The notes: generated by a model not told the origin, from the letters alone. DNA of 64,000 nucleotides from Variovorax saccharolyticus (GCF_030316765.1 NZ_JASZYT010000014.1:82009-146008); one strand, 5' to 3'; positions 7,759-16,945 are shown, counted from the stretch's first letter. Program-made: numbers and translations.

Positions 7759-8043
7759 TCAGTCGGGCTTCTTGTCGGCTAGGAATTTCGAGACCAGATC
7801 AGCGATCTGCACGTTTTTCAGGTCCGAGAACGCAAAGTGCGTGTCGCCGCGATAGGTCTGGCCCGCCGACTGCAGAGGATTGCGCGAATCGAAGCCGCCC
7901 GTCGCTGCGGCCAGCGCGCAACCAGCCGAAATGCTGCCTTGTTGGATCACCCGCGGAGATGGTGGTGCGGGCTGCGCGCTCACGTTTGCGCCAAACACGG
8001 CGGCGGACATGGCCAGAAGCACGGATACAAGCGATGGGTTCAT
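7759..8043 (-). CDS. Small secreted protein or gene remnant, 94 aa
   Basis: The N-terminus is a clear Sec signal peptide (MNPSLVSVLLAMSAAVFGANVSAQ). The C-terminal 25 residues (GDTHFAFSDLKNVQIADLVSKFLADKKPD) resemble the extreme C-terminus of a family of secreted alpha/beta hydrolases, while the nucleophile elbow and the core are absent. The simplest reading is an internally deleted remnant, with the signal peptide joined to the last helix. It precedes the P460 gene by 16 bp on the same strand. A genuine small periplasmic protein is also possible. Confidence 0.45.
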   Translation of the reverse strand: MNPSLVSVLLAMSAAVFGANVSAQPAPPSPRVIQQGSISAGCALAAATGGFDSRNPLQSAGQTYRGDTHFAFSDLKNVQIADLVSKFLADKKPD

Positions 8044-8098
8044 TGGGGTGGACTCCAGGGCGCGGACTGGATTGCGACAGTGCCGAACTGAGCCGACT

Positions 8099-9334
8099 TC
8101 AGCACGGCGGCGCCTCGGCCAGCGCGCTACCGCGCCGCCAGAACGCAGTGGTGGCGGAGGCGACCGCGAACACCGCCATCACCACGATCAAGGTATGGGG
8201 TGTACCGTCGGACAGCGCCGCCAGCAACAGCGACGAGACGATGCCGCTGCCGTACTGCAGTGAACCGATTAGGGCCGCAGCCGAGCCGGCGAGCCGCGGC
8301 TGCACACCATCGAGGGCGGCGGCAGTCGCGCTGGCCGCGATGATTCCGTTCATCGAGAAGAACACGAACACCGGCGCCACGATGCCCAGGAGGCCGCCGA
8401 CGCGCATTTCTGCGAGGCCTACGCATGCCAGCATCGCCACGGCCGCGACCACTGTGGCGGCGCGCAGGAGGGTGTCCAGGCTGAAGCGGCTGACGAGCTT
8501 GCGGTTGATGAGGCTCACGATCATCAGTCCAACGATGTTCAACCCGAACAGCCAACCGTAGTGTTGCGGCGCTACGTGGAAGTACTCAATGTACACGTGG
8601 GGAGACCCCGTGATGAAAGCATAGGCGCTGACATAGAACAGGGTTACGCACAGCGTGTAGCGCATGAAGACCGCGTTGCCCAACAGCGCGCCGTAGTCGG
8701 CAAAAGCGTTGAGTGTCGATGTCGTCGCGCGTCGCGCCACCGGCAAGGTTTCGGGCAACTCGCGCAGCGCCAGCAGCATCATCGCTCCCACGGCAGCCAG
8801 CAGCCAGAAGATGCCATGCCACGAGCCGAAGCGCACGATCTGCCCGCCGAGGAGCGGGCCGATGATGGGAGCGACGGCCATGATCACCGTCAGCGTGGAC
8901 AGCGTCTTGGCCGCCTGGGTCCGCGGATACAGGTCGCGCACCATGGCGCGGGCCAGCATAGGGCCAGTGCAGGCACCGAAAGCCTGGAACATGCGCCAGA
9001 AAACCATCTGGCCCATCGTCTGCGACAGGGCGCAGCCCACTGAACCGACCACGAAAAGCGTTACGCCGATCACCAGCGGCCTGCGCCGGCCGATGCGGTC
9101 GCTCACCGGGCCCCAGATCAACTGCGCGAACGCGAAGCCGATCAGAAAGCTGGTGATGGTCAGCTCCACATTGCCTTGCAGTTCGCGTTGCATCTGCGGC
9201 ATCGCGGGCAGATAGATGTCGGTGGACAGCGACGTGAAGGCCATAAGCGCACTGAGGATCAGCAGCATCCGCAGTTCGCCCGCTCCACCTTTCGCCAGCG
9301 GATGCTCGGCTGCGTGAGAGGAGGCGGAAGTCAT
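8099..9334 (-). CDS. Bcr/CflA-type MFS drug efflux transporter
   Basis: A 411-aa inner-membrane protein with about 12 hydrophobic helices. Helix 1 contains ALMAFTSLSTDIYLPAMPQM, the signature of the Bcr/CflA subfamily (12-TM drug:proton antiporters, DHA1). The loop 2-3 motif A is intact as GPVSDRIGRRRPLVIG. The start is the ATG at 9334, with CAGGAG just upstream inside the end of the alcohol dehydrogenase gene. The two genes share one base (TGATG), so they are translationally coupled. Export of a toxic alcohol, aldehyde or drug is likely; the substrate is unknown. Confidence 0.92.
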   Translation of the reverse strand: MTSASSHAAEHPLAKGGAGELRMLLILSALMAFTSLSTDIYLPAMPQMQRELQGNVELTITSFLIGFAFAQLIWGPVSDRIGRRRPLVIGVTLFVVGSVGCALSQTMGQMVFWRMFQAFGACTGPMLARAMVRDLYPRTQAAKTLSTLTVIMAVAPIIGPLLGGQIVRFGSWHGIFWLLAAVGAMMLLALRELPETLPVARRATTSTLNAFADYGALLGNAVFMRYTLCVTLFYVSAYAFITGSPHVYIEYFHVAPQHYGWLFGLNIVGLMIVSLINRKLVSRFSLDTLLRAATVVAAVAMLACVGLAEMRVGGLLGIVAPVFVFFSMNGIIAASATAAALDGVQPRLAGSAAALIGSLQYGSGIVSSLLLAALSDGTPHTLIVVMAVFAVASATTAFWRRGSALAEAPPC

Positions 9335-10395
9335 CAAGGCTCCTGCGCCGGCAGCGAGGCCATGTCGATCACAAAGCGGTAGCGCACATCAGCCTTCTCC
9401 ATGCGGTCGAAGGCTTCGTTGATCTGGTCCATGCGAATCATCTCGCAGTCGGGCAAGATGTTCTTCTTGGCGCAGAAGTCCAACATCTCCTGCGTCTCGC
9501 GAATGCCACCGATCGGCGAGCCGGCGATGCGGCGGCGACCCAGAAGCAGCGGCAAGGTGCTGGACTCATCCATTGGCCCGATCTGGCCGACGATGACCAG
9601 CGTGCCGTCCACGTCCAGCAGCGGCAGGTAGGGTCCCAAGTCGTGCTTCACAGGCACCGTATCGATAATGAGGTCGAAGCCGCTGGCGGCCTGCAGCATC
9701 GCTTCCGGGTCCGCGGACACCAGCAGGCGGTCAGCGCCCAGCGCCAGCGCATCGGATTGCTTCTCGGCATTGCGACTCATCACGGTCACTTCGGCACCCA
9801 AGCCCACGGCCAACTTCACGGCCATGTGACCCAGGCCACCCAGCCCCACTATGCCCACGCGGCTGCCGGGTCCGACACTCCAAGTGCGCAGCGGCGAATA
9901 GGTGGTAATGCCGGCGCACAGTAGTGGCGCCACCTTGGCCAAGTCCAGAGCCTCGGGTACGCGCAAGCAGAACTCCTCGCGCACCACCAAATGCTTGGAA
10001 TAGCCGCCTTGCGTGTTCTCCCCCGTGATACGGTCCTGGCCGGCATAGGTGCCGGTGTTGCCGGCGCGGCACAGCTGTTCCTCGCCGTTGCGGCACTGAT
10101 CGCACGCCATGCAACTGTCGACCATGCAGCCCACGGCCACGTGGTCGCCGACTTTGTAACGGCTGACCTGTGCGCCGACAGCTGTGACGCGGCCGACAAT
10201 CTCGTGGCCCGGCACGATGGGGTAGTAGCTCCAGCCCCAGTCATTGCGCGCCGTGTGCAGGTCCGAGTGGCAGACGCCGCTGTACAGAACCTCCATCGCA
10301 ACGTCGTTGGCCCGCAAGGTGCGGCGTTCGAATTGGAACAGGGCCAGAGGGGATTCGGGGCTGTAGGCGGCGTAGCCGGTGGTGCGCATGTTCAA
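9334..10395 (-). CDS. Zinc-dependent NAD(P) alcohol dehydrogenase (YahK/cinnamyl-ADH type)
   Basis: A 353-aa medium-chain dehydrogenase. Catalytic zinc site: GVCHSDLHTARNDWG and GHE (GHEIVGRVTAVG). Structural zinc cysteines lie in CMACDQCRNGEEQLC. The Rossmann motif is GIVGLGGLGHMAVK. The sequence pattern matches the YahK/AdhC aldehyde reductase group, which reduces aldehydes with NADPH. GGAG lies about 8 bases before the ATG. It is the first gene of a two-gene unit with the MFS exporter, suggesting detoxification of an aldehyde or alcohol. Confidence 0.93.
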   Translation of the reverse strand: MNMRTTGYAAYSPESPLALFQFERRTLRANDVAMEVLYSGVCHSDLHTARNDWGWSYYPIVPGHEIVGRVTAVGAQVSRYKVGDHVAVGCMVDSCMACDQCRNGEEQLCRAGNTGTYAGQDRITGENTQGGYSKHLVVREEFCLRVPEALDLAKVAPLLCAGITTYSPLRTWSVGPGSRVGIVGLGGLGHMAVKLAVGLGAEVTVMSRNAEKQSDALALGADRLLVSADPEAMLQAASGFDLIIDTVPVKHDLGPYLPLLDVDGTLVIVGQIGPMDESSTLPLLLGRRRIAGSPIGGIRETQEMLDFCAKKNILPDCEMIRMDQINEAFDRMEKADVRYRFVIDMASLPAQEP

Positions 10396-11153
10396 ACTCC
10401 ATCAAGAAAACCGCAGTAGCCTGGCGGCACTTGCGATGGAGTGAACTCTATGCTGGGCCCGACACGCGCACTAGACTGAAACGCCTTGAAGGATTAGCAA
10501 GCTGCACTTTCGAACGATGCATACCACTCCGGGCTCTCGAGACTTGCGGGGGCTCTGAAGTGCTTGTGCTGGCCAGAGATAGACGCAGAGACCGGGGAAG
10601 TCTCACCGGGGCCCGCATTGCTCTGAGTGCAGTTCAGCGGGCGCTGCGGGACGAGTAGGCTGCGCACAGCGAAGCAGCAGCGGCTTCGTCGCTCCACCAT
10701 CAACCGGCTCAAGCCGAGCCAGGGCGGTTGGAGTGCCGACAGAGCCATACTTCGACCATGACCATGCTGCGCCCACTGGAGGCACACTCCTAGAACGTGA
10801 AAGTGCACCACTCGGCCGCGGCACGCCAACCACGGGTGCGCGCATACGCCAGCGCCTGCTCCACTTCCATTAAGCGCGCACGTCAACCAGGTGGATTTCG
10901 CTGCCCGACATGGGTTAACCGGCAATTCGCACATGCGGGTGATGGTGCCAACGGTCTTCTCATCGCCGATCATGTCGAGGCTGGGCTGAGCGCTGGGGTC
11001 GGATGTGCCTGTAGTCCGCTTTCAGCAGTTCGCCGAGATCATGCGCTCGGTTGCTAGCGGCGGGGCAAGACAGTACGCGCAGGGATTGGGCAGGGTAGCC
11101 TCTTCTCAACCTTAGGATTTCGGGGCGAAGCGCAAGAGCTTGCCGCTACCCCT
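10396..11153. other. Long intergenic region, probably eroded coding DNA
   Basis: No gene in this 758-bp stretch can be supported. Several overlapping frames are open but carry no family motif. A short minus-strand segment near 10830-10870 reads VEQALAYARTRGWRAA, reminiscent of small HicA-like or uncharacterised proteins, but is interrupted at once by stops. A perfect GGTTAACC lies at 10913-10920 without the TTRAC extension seen at the operator sites elsewhere in the window. Confidence 0.45.
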
Positions 11154-11804
11154 TCATTGTTTCATTGCTTCGATGCAGTCCGGAACAATCAGACGGGCTT
11201 CTGTCGCGCGCAGAACCCGGTCGAGCGTCACGCCCTCTGCCATCTCCAGCAGCAACAATCCCTCAGTTGTCGGTTCAATCACAGCAAGCTCCGTGACGAT
11301 CAGATCCACGCGGCGCACGGACGTCAACGGCAGCGTGCAGGTCTTGACGAGCTTGGGCAAGCCTTTTGCCGTGTGCGTCATCGCCACGATGACACGTTTA
11401 GCTCCCGTGACAAGATCCATCGCACCGCCCATTCCCGGAACCATGCCGCCTGGAACCAGCCAGTTTGCTAGATGTCCGGCTTCGTCAACCTGCAAGCCAC
11501 CAAGTACGGTCACATCCAGATGACCGCCTCGGATCAACCCGAATGACATTGCCGAATCGATCGCGCAGGCGCCAGGGCCAGCACCAACGGGTCGCCCCCC
11601 GGCATCCGTCAGATCGCCCCACGCAAATCCTTCCTCCGGAAGCGGCAACATGCCTATCAAACCATTCTCGGACTGGAAAAAGACGTTCACCCCTTCTGGC
11701 AGGTGGTGAGCAACTTGAGTAGGCAATCCGATTCCCAAATTTACGAGCTGCCCGTTGCGCAGTTCACGTGCCACTCGGCGCGCAATAATGTGCTTTTCAT
11801 CCAT
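11154..11804 (-). CDS. atoA: Acetoacetate/butyrate-type CoA-transferase, beta subunit
   Basis: A 216-aa beta subunit of a family I CoA-transferase. The catalytic glutamate is in FFQSENGLIG (S-E-N-G), preceded by VNLGIGLPTQVAHHLPEG. ALIRGGH-type and GGLQVDEAGHLANWLVPG blocks and VPGMGGAMDLV match AtoA/ScoB closely. With the alpha subunit it moves CoA between acyl-CoA and acetoacetate or a similar acid. I chose the ATG at 11804: AAGGAG lies 8 bases upstream and the start overlaps the alpha-subunit stop (ATGGATGA), so the pair is translationally coupled. Acetoacetate could come from the BKACE enzyme at 42.8 kb, which is inference. Confidence 0.93.
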   Translation of the reverse strand: MDEKHIIARRVARELRNGQLVNLGIGLPTQVAHHLPEGVNVFFQSENGLIGMLPLPEEGFAWGDLTDAGGRPVGAGPGACAIDSAMSFGLIRGGHLDVTVLGGLQVDEAGHLANWLVPGGMVPGMGGAMDLVTGAKRVIVAMTHTAKGLPKLVKTCTLPLTSVRRVDLIVTELAVIEPTTEGLLLLEMAEGVTLDRVLRATEARLIVPDCIEAMKQ

Positions 11805-12456
11805 GAACGCGCTCCTTCGCGACCAGATAGTCGACAAGTACGTGAGGCGTCATAACCGCATCGGGCGGAATGACCCCAATCGGTACTACATCGTCGGCCT
11901 CTGCGACGACGGTTTCCCCGGCCATCGCCATAACCGGATTGAAGTTGCGAGAGGTGAGCGCGTACTCGAGGTTGCCGAGGTAGTCGGCTCGGCGTGCGTT
12001 CAGCAAAGCGAAGTCCGCTTTGAGAGGCAACTCCAGCAAGAACGCCCGGCCTTCGACTTCGATCGTACGCTTGCCTTCTGCCGCCAGTGTCCCAACTCCA
12101 GTAGCCGTCAGGACGCCGCCAAGCCCGAAGCCTCCCGCACGGATTCGCTCGATGAGGGTTCCCTGGGGCACCAATTCCACTTCGATCTGACCTATGCGCA
12201 TCTGTCGCTGAGTCTCAGGGTTTGTGCCAATGTGGCTAGTGATCAACTTTTGGACGAGCCCTGCGTCGATGAGCTTTCCTATGCCTACCCCTGGGCGAGC
12301 CGTGTCATTCGCGATGACGGTCAAATCACGACGACGACGACGCACAAGTTCGTCGATGAGCCGTGGGGGCGTGCCGGCGCCCATGAAGCCACCAACCATC
12401 AGCGTGGCACCGTCCTCGATGAGTTCAGCAATGTCGGCGGGTAGTGCGATCTTCAT
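11797..12456 (-). CDS. atoD: Acetoacetate/butyrate-type CoA-transferase, alpha subunit
   Basis: A 219-aa alpha subunit. It shows the glycine-rich CoA-binding loop MVGGFMGAGTPPRLIDEL typical of AtoD (residues 20-37), then GLVQKLITSHIGTNPETQ and PQGTLIERIRAGGFGLGG. It forms a heteromer with the downstream beta subunit, which it overlaps by 8 bases. It starts 92 bp downstream of the paoC-like gene end, on the same strand, so it may be co-transcribed with the aldehyde oxidoreductase. Confidence 0.93.
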   Translation of the reverse strand: MKIALPADIAELIEDGATLMVGGFMGAGTPPRLIDELVRRRRRDLTVIANDTARPGVGIGKLIDAGLVQKLITSHIGTNPETQRQMRIGQIEVELVPQGTLIERIRAGGFGLGGVLTATGVGTLAAEGKRTIEVEGRAFLLELPLKADFALLNARRADYLGNLEYALTSRNFNPVMAMAGETVVAEADDVVPIGVIPPDAVMTPHVLVDYLVAKERVHG

Positions 12457-12548
12457 GGTATGTAACGTCTCATCGTTCCAGTCAACTTTCTCCAGCCTGA
12501 AGGTTGGCCATCGCCGCCCCTACTAGATCCGCCACGCTGCCGCGGCGG

Positions 12549-14747
12549 TCACATAGGAGGTGGCAGGTTCCCGACCAGCTTATCCAATGTCAGAGGGTAG
12601 TCGCGGATGCGCGTGCCCGTCGCGTTGTAAACGGCATTGGCTATGGCCGCGCCAACCCCGCAGATACCCAGTTCCCCAACGCCCTTTGCTTTCATGGGCG
12701 AAGACGTCGGGTCCGTTTCGTCGATGAAGATCACCTCCTGAACCGGAATGTCGGCGTGGACTGGCACTTCGTAGCTGGCGAGGTCATGGTTCACAAAGAA
12801 CCCATGGCGCTTGTCGATGGACAGCTCCTCCATGAGCGCCCCACCAACTCCCATTGTCATCGCGCCAATCACCTGGCTGCGAGCGGTCTTCGGGTTCAGA
12901 ATGCGTCCCGCTGCGCACACGGAAAGCATTCGGCGAACACGGACCTCGCCGGTAGAGGCGCTCACCCCTACCTCCACGAAATGCGTTCCAAAGGTCTGGT
13001 GAGCGAGACGGTCACGAGATGCACCGAACTCGACGCGATCTTCCGCTACCAGCTCCCCCAATGCGACGGCGCGAAGAAGCGGCGCCCGCCGAGAGCTGGA
13101 GGAAACCTCACCGTCCTTGAAGTCCAGCGGCTGATTGTCGAAACCGAGGCGCTTGGCTACCAACTCGCGCAACTTCACACAAGCCGCATAGACGCCCGAA
13201 GTCGAACTGTTGGCGCCGCGCTGGCCCAAAGAACCCGGCGCTTCAGGAAAGGACGAATCGCCCAGCCTCACGCTAACATGCTCAAGCGGCAGACCCATCA
13301 TTTCAGCGGCGGTCTGCGCAAGGATCGTGTACGTGCCCGTGCCGAGGTCGGTCATGTCCGTCTCGACCGTCAGTTTTCCGTCAACGCCCAGCCGAACGCG
13401 TGCGCCCGAATCGGTGACGTTGTCCCCTCGAATGGCGCACGCCATGCCCATTCCGATAAGCCACTGGCCATCACGAAGCTGGCCAGGCTGTGCAGCGCGT
13501 CGGCTCCAATTGAACCGCTCGGCGCCGGTTCGCAGACAGTCGGCGAGGCGGCGCGTTGAGAATTGACGGTGAGGTGGGGCGGGCTCTGTCTGCGTGTCGT
13601 TCAGCAGACGAAGTTGAACAGGGTCGATCTTGAGCTGTTCCGCGAGCTCATCCATGGCGATCTCCAATGCCATCATCCCCGGCGTTTCGCCTGGAGCACG
13701 CATCGCGTTGCCCTCGGGAAGATCCAGCGTGGCAAGCCGCAGGCGAAGCATCCGGTTCGCTCCCGCATACAGCGAAACCGTCGGCAAAGTCGCTCGCTCG
13801 GCAGCGCCGCCCGCGAGGTTCCCGGACCAGCTCTCGTGCCCGATTGCCGTGATGCGGCCGTCCCTGTCTGCGCCGAGGCGAACGCGCTGAATGGTCGCTG
13901 GGCGATGCGACGTGTTGTTGATCATCTCCGGCCGCGCCAATGCGACCTTGACCGGTCGGCCCGCCTCGCGTGCTGCCAGCGCCGCAAGGACGGCATCCGA
14001 CAACACTGAGGCCTTGCCACCGAATCCACCACCGATGTAGGGCGAAATGATCCGAATCTTTTCCTTCGGGATCCCCAGAATCTTTGCCATGTCCCGCAGT
14101 GCCCATTTGATGATCTGCACAGAGGTCCAGATCGTCAGTCGGTCGCCATCCCACGCTGCGACCGTCGCGTGAGGCTCCATCATTGCGTGAGTCTGATCAG
14201 GTGTCGTGTAGGTCTGATCCACCTGGACCGGGGCCGATGCGAACGCAGCTGCGAAGTCCCCCGCACCGGAATCAGGATTGTTCCTGGGAACGATGGTAGA
14301 AGTCCTCGCGGAACTCAGATCGTAGGCACCGTCTTCGCTACGTGAGTAGGCTACGCGCACAAGCTTGGAAGCCGCGCGAGCCTGTTCGAAAGTCGTTGCA
14401 ACAACGACGGCCACCGCTTGGTGATAGTGCTGAATCTCTGGTCCACCCAACGCTTTTGCTACGTAGAAATCGCCGACGCCGACGGGCCCGGCATTTTTTG
14501 CCGTCACGATCGCAATAACCCCAGGGGCCTCGCTCGCAGCGGCAAGGTCCATGGATTCGACGCGTCCTTTCGCGATGCCTGACGCGACGATGCACCCATA
14601 AGCTTGATTGGGAACGACGTCGTGATTCTCAAATGCATACCGTGCCGTGCCCGTAACTTTCAATACGCCCTCGACGCGATCGACCGGCTTGCCGACCACC
14701 CTGAGCTGGTCTATGGGATTGTTGGTAGCAGGGGTGTCGAATTTCAT
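12549..14747 (-). CDS. paoC: Periplasmic aldehyde oxidoreductase, molybdopterin-binding subunit (PaoC/YagR-like)
   Basis: A 732-aa large subunit of a xanthine dehydrogenase-family enzyme. The N-terminal domain holds RVEGVLKVTGTARYAFEN. Molybdopterin contacts include PYIGGGFGGK (about residue 237). The catalytic Glu is in KAKGVGELGICGVGAAIANA near the C-terminus. The length (E. coli PaoC is about 730 aa) and gene order fit PaoABC rather than cytosolic xanthine dehydrogenase. It has no signal peptide of its own; in the family it is carried out by the Tat signal of the small subunit. It oxidises aromatic or aliphatic aldehydes to acids in the periplasm. It starts one base after the FAD-subunit stop. 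Confidence 0.9.
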   Translation of the reverse strand: MKFDTPATNNPIDQLRVVGKPVDRVEGVLKVTGTARYAFENHDVVPNQAYGCIVASGIAKGRVESMDLAAASEAPGVIAIVTAKNAGPVGVGDFYVAKALGGPEIQHYHQAVAVVVATTFEQARAASKLVRVAYSRSEDGAYDLSSARTSTIVPRNNPDSGAGDFAAAFASAPVQVDQTYTTPDQTHAMMEPHATVAAWDGDRLTIWTSVQIIKWALRDMAKILGIPKEKIRIISPYIGGGFGGKASVLSDAVLAALAAREAGRPVKVALARPEMINNTSHRPATIQRVRLGADRDGRITAIGHESWSGNLAGGAAERATLPTVSLYAGANRMLRLRLATLDLPEGNAMRAPGETPGMMALEIAMDELAEQLKIDPVQLRLLNDTQTEPAPPHRQFSTRRLADCLRTGAERFNWSRRAAQPGQLRDGQWLIGMGMACAIRGDNVTDSGARVRLGVDGKLTVETDMTDLGTGTYTILAQTAAEMMGLPLEHVSVRLGDSSFPEAPGSLGQRGANSSTSGVYAACVKLRELVAKRLGFDNQPLDFKDGEVSSSSRRAPLLRAVALGELVAEDRVEFGASRDRLAHQTFGTHFVEVGVSASTGEVRVRRMLSVCAAGRILNPKTARSQVIGAMTMGVGGALMEELSIDKRHGFFVNHDLASYEVPVHADIPVQEVIFIDETDPTSSPMKAKGVGELGICGVGAAIANAVYNATGTRIRDYPLTLDKLVGNLPPPM

Positions 14748-14748
14748 T

Positions 14749-15699
14749 TCAGCTCCGTGCTTCTGACAGCACGGCGTCGAGCGTGCGTTGGACCAGCGTC
14801 ACCTTGAAGGTGTTGTGTTCGGTCGGCTTGGCGTCAGCCAGCAACACGGCGGTGGCGGCCGCAGCGCCGCGCGGCAACAAATGGTCTGCCGCATCGATGC
14901 GCCAGGGCTTGTGCGCGACACCGCCCAGCGCCACGCGGCCGGAGCCGTCGCTCTGCACGATAGCGGCGACCGAGATCAGCGCGAACGCGTAGGACGCGCG
15001 GTCCCGCACCTTGTGATAGACATGCTTGCCGCCGACAGGGGGAGGCAGTCGAACCGAGGTGATCAGTTCACCGGGTGCCAGTACCGTCTCGACATTCGGG
15101 GTGGAGCCCGGCAGGTTGAAAAAGTCCGCGATCGGGATGGTCCGCCGTGCGCCGTTGGGGCGCATCGTCTCGACGCTGGCGTCGAGCGCGCGCATGGCCA
15201 CGGCCATGTCGCTCGGGTGCGTCGCGATGCACGCATCGCTTGCGCCGACGATGGCATGCTGCCGGTTGACCCCGCCGATCGCTGAACACCCGCTGCCGGG
15301 CAGGCGCTTGTTGCACGCCTGGTTGGTGTCGTAGAAGTAGGCGCAACGGGTTCGTTGCAGCAGGTTGCCGGCCGTGGTCGCCTTGTTGCGCAACTGGCCC
15401 GATGCGCCTGCAAGCAGGGCTCGCGACAGCAGGCCGTAGTCGCGCCGCACGCGGGCGTCTGCGGCCAGGTCCGTGTTGCGCACCATTGCGCCGACGCGCA
15501 GGCCCCCATCCGGGGTAGCTTCGGTCTTGTCGAGCCCCAGCCCGTTGACATCGATCAGGTGGCGGGGCGTTTCGATCTCCAGCTTCATCAGGTCGAGCAA
15601 GTTGGTGCCGCCCGCGATGAAGCGCGCGCCCGGCACGCGCGCCGCCGACGCGATGGCCTGCTCGGGTGAAGTCGCGCGTTCGTAGCTGAATTCCCTCAT
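14749..15699 (-). CDS. paoB: Aldehyde oxidoreductase FAD/4Fe-4S subunit (PaoB/YagS-like)
   Basis: A 316-aa FAD-binding subunit. The FAD motifs are ARFIAGGTNLLDLMKLEIETP (residues 25-45) and ASGQLRNKATTAGNLLQRTRC. It carries a cysteine-rich insertion, C118-AYFYDTNQAC-NKRLPGSGC, matching the extra [4Fe-4S] cluster that distinguishes PaoB from other FAD subunits of this enzyme family. The start overlaps the paoA-like stop as ATGA (15696-15699), so translation is coupled. Confidence 0.9.
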   Translation of the reverse strand: MREFSYERATSPEQAIASAARVPGARFIAGGTNLLDLMKLEIETPRHLIDVNGLGLDKTEATPDGGLRVGAMVRNTDLAADARVRRDYGLLSRALLAGASGQLRNKATTAGNLLQRTRCAYFYDTNQACNKRLPGSGCSAIGGVNRQHAIVGASDACIATHPSDMAVAMRALDASVETMRPNGARRTIPIADFFNLPGSTPNVETVLAPGELITSVRLPPPVGGKHVYHKVRDRASYAFALISVAAIVQSDGSGRVALGGVAHKPWRIDAADHLLPRGAAAATAVLLADAKPTEHNTFKVTLVQRTLDAVLSEARS

Positions 15700-16337
15700 A
15701 CTTTCACCCCGCCGACTTCACTGATCGCTTCGACGATGTTGTTGTAGGCACCGCAGCGGCAGATGTTGCCGCTCATGCGCTCGCGCAGTTCGGCCACCGA
15801 CAACAGTGGCTTGACCGTCAGGTCGCCGCTTACGTGACTCGGTATCCCTCGCTCGATCTCCTGCAGCACACCCACCGCGGAACAGATCTGCCCCGGCGTG
15901 CAGTAGCCGCACTGGTAGCCGTCGTGCTTGACGAAAGCGGCCTGCATCGGGTGCAAGTTGCCCGGTTGGCCAAGGCCTTCGATCGTGGTGACCTTGGCGC
16001 CATCGTGCATGACGGCGAGGGTCAGACACGAGTTGATGCGCCGGTCATCCACCATCACCGTGCAGGCCCCGCACTGGCCGTGATCGCAGCCCTTCTTGGT
16101 GCCTGTCAGATGCATGTGTTCGCGCAGCGCATCGAGCAGCGTGGTGCGGGCATCGAGCACGAGGCGTTGCGTCTTGCCATTGACGCTCATCGCCACGAAC
16201 ACGGGCGCAATCGAACGCGCAGCCGCTGCGGGGGCGGCCGCAGCCGGACCAGAGAGTAGCGCCGGCGTCGCAGCAGAGGCGGCCCCGGCCTGCAGCAGGC
16301 CGCGGCGGGAAATCGAAAACTCGTCGGAGGTCGTCAT
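15696..16337 (-). CDS. paoA: Aldehyde oxidoreductase 2Fe-2S subunit with Tat signal (PaoA/YagT-like)
   Basis: A 213-aa iron-sulfur subunit. The twin-arginine signal is SISRRGLLQAGAAS followed by an Ala-rich stretch (residues 8-40). The first 2Fe-2S cluster ligands are in KKGCDHGQCGACTVMVDDRRINSC; the second set is in YQCGYCTPGQ and NICRCGAYNNIV. The subunit passes electrons from Mo and FAD sites and carries the complex to the periplasm by Tat. First gene of the paoABC-like operon. The nearest good promoter (TTGACC-N17-TACACT, 16683-16655, minus strand) lies about 320 bp upstream and contains the recurring GGTYAACC element. Confidence 0.92.
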   Translation of the reverse strand: MTTSDEFSISRRGLLQAGAASAATPALLSGPAAAAPAAAARSIAPVFVAMSVNGKTQRLVLDARTTLLDALREHMHLTGTKKGCDHGQCGACTVMVDDRRINSCLTLAVMHDGAKVTTIEGLGQPGNLHPMQAAFVKHDGYQCGYCTPGQICSAVGVLQEIERGIPSHVSGDLTVKPLLSVAELRERMSGNICRCGAYNNIVEAISEVGGVKV

Positions 16338-16654
16338 GGGGCGTTTCCACTCCTGGTCGTGGGTGCTGGCCTGCTCGAACGTCGGGCCTAGACCGAATCT
16401 AAGCTTCGCAGTGCTTGACGAATAGACCTATCAGCCCTTCGGGACTGCCAAGTCATCCTTGCTAATCGATGCCGACGGCACCCTGGCCAGCCAGCCCCGC
16501 CTTCTCATAGCTCTGGCTGACCAATGTGAGATTTGGGCCCGCGGTTCAGAAATTCCAAGCACCGCCTGCTGTACTCAATCGTTCAAGAATCAACACCAGT
16601 GGGTGCACGCCGCCAGCAAACACTCGGCAGCAATTTCGCAACTGTCGCGCGGCA

Positions 16655-16691
16655 AGTGTAGCTGGTAGCGACTTCATGGTCAACCATTAAC
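16655..16691 (-). promoter_or_regulatory. Promoter with recurring operator, facing paoABC
   Basis: On the minus strand TTGACC (16683-16678), 17 bases, TACACT (16660-16655). The -35 lies inside ATGGTTGACCAT; read on the plus strand the element is GGTCAACCATTAAC (16678-16691), one of the recurring 14-bp sites of this window. The predicted transcript would have a leader of about 310 bases before paoA. Confidence 0.55.
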
Positions 16692-16740
16692 TTTTACGTT
16701 TGAACGCGAGATTGCAATGCGATCCCGCAGAGCGCCAACG

Positions 16741-16945
16741 CCAGCTCATGATGCGGCGAGTCAGCACAAAGCGGCGGTGACGGCGTGGGGTCGATCTGCC
16801 ACACTCCCTTGACTTCGAGGCCGTAGGTCAACGGATCATCCTTGCAGGCGTCGAGCTACTTGGCGACCCTCCGACGACCCAGGTAGCCGTGCGCGCCTTC
16901 GATAAAGATGGTGTACTTGCCGTGAAGCTCCATGGCGGAAAGATC
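16741..16945 (-). pseudogene. Fragment of electron transfer flavoprotein-ubiquinone oxidoreductase
   Basis: Minus-strand translation from 16933 reads MELHGKYTIFIEGAHGYLG, then an in-frame TAG (16858-16856), then LDACKDDPLTYGLEVKGVW and QIDPTP. This matches the ETF-QO segment normally reading 'MELHGKYT-x-FAEGARGHLGK...LD-x-GKDPQTYGLG-x-KE-x-W-x-x-PP'. Only about 65 codons remain, with a stop in the middle and no continuation on either side, so it is a relic. ETF-QO passes electrons from ETF to ubiquinone; intact etfB and etfA occur at 47-49 kb of the same window. Confidence 0.75.

Noticed and set aside
10913..10920. GGTTAACC as another regulon site
   Set aside because: It lacks the RTTRAC half, has no promoter geometry and does not face a gene start.
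10494..10973. 159-aa minus-strand frame in the 10.4-11.1 kb gap
   Set aside because: Cys/His-rich low-similarity composition and no motif; the neighbouring frame shows a different protein-like snippet interrupted by stops.
12504..13559. 351-aa plus-strand open frame
   Set aside because: Antisense to the conserved paoC-like gene and without recognisable domains.
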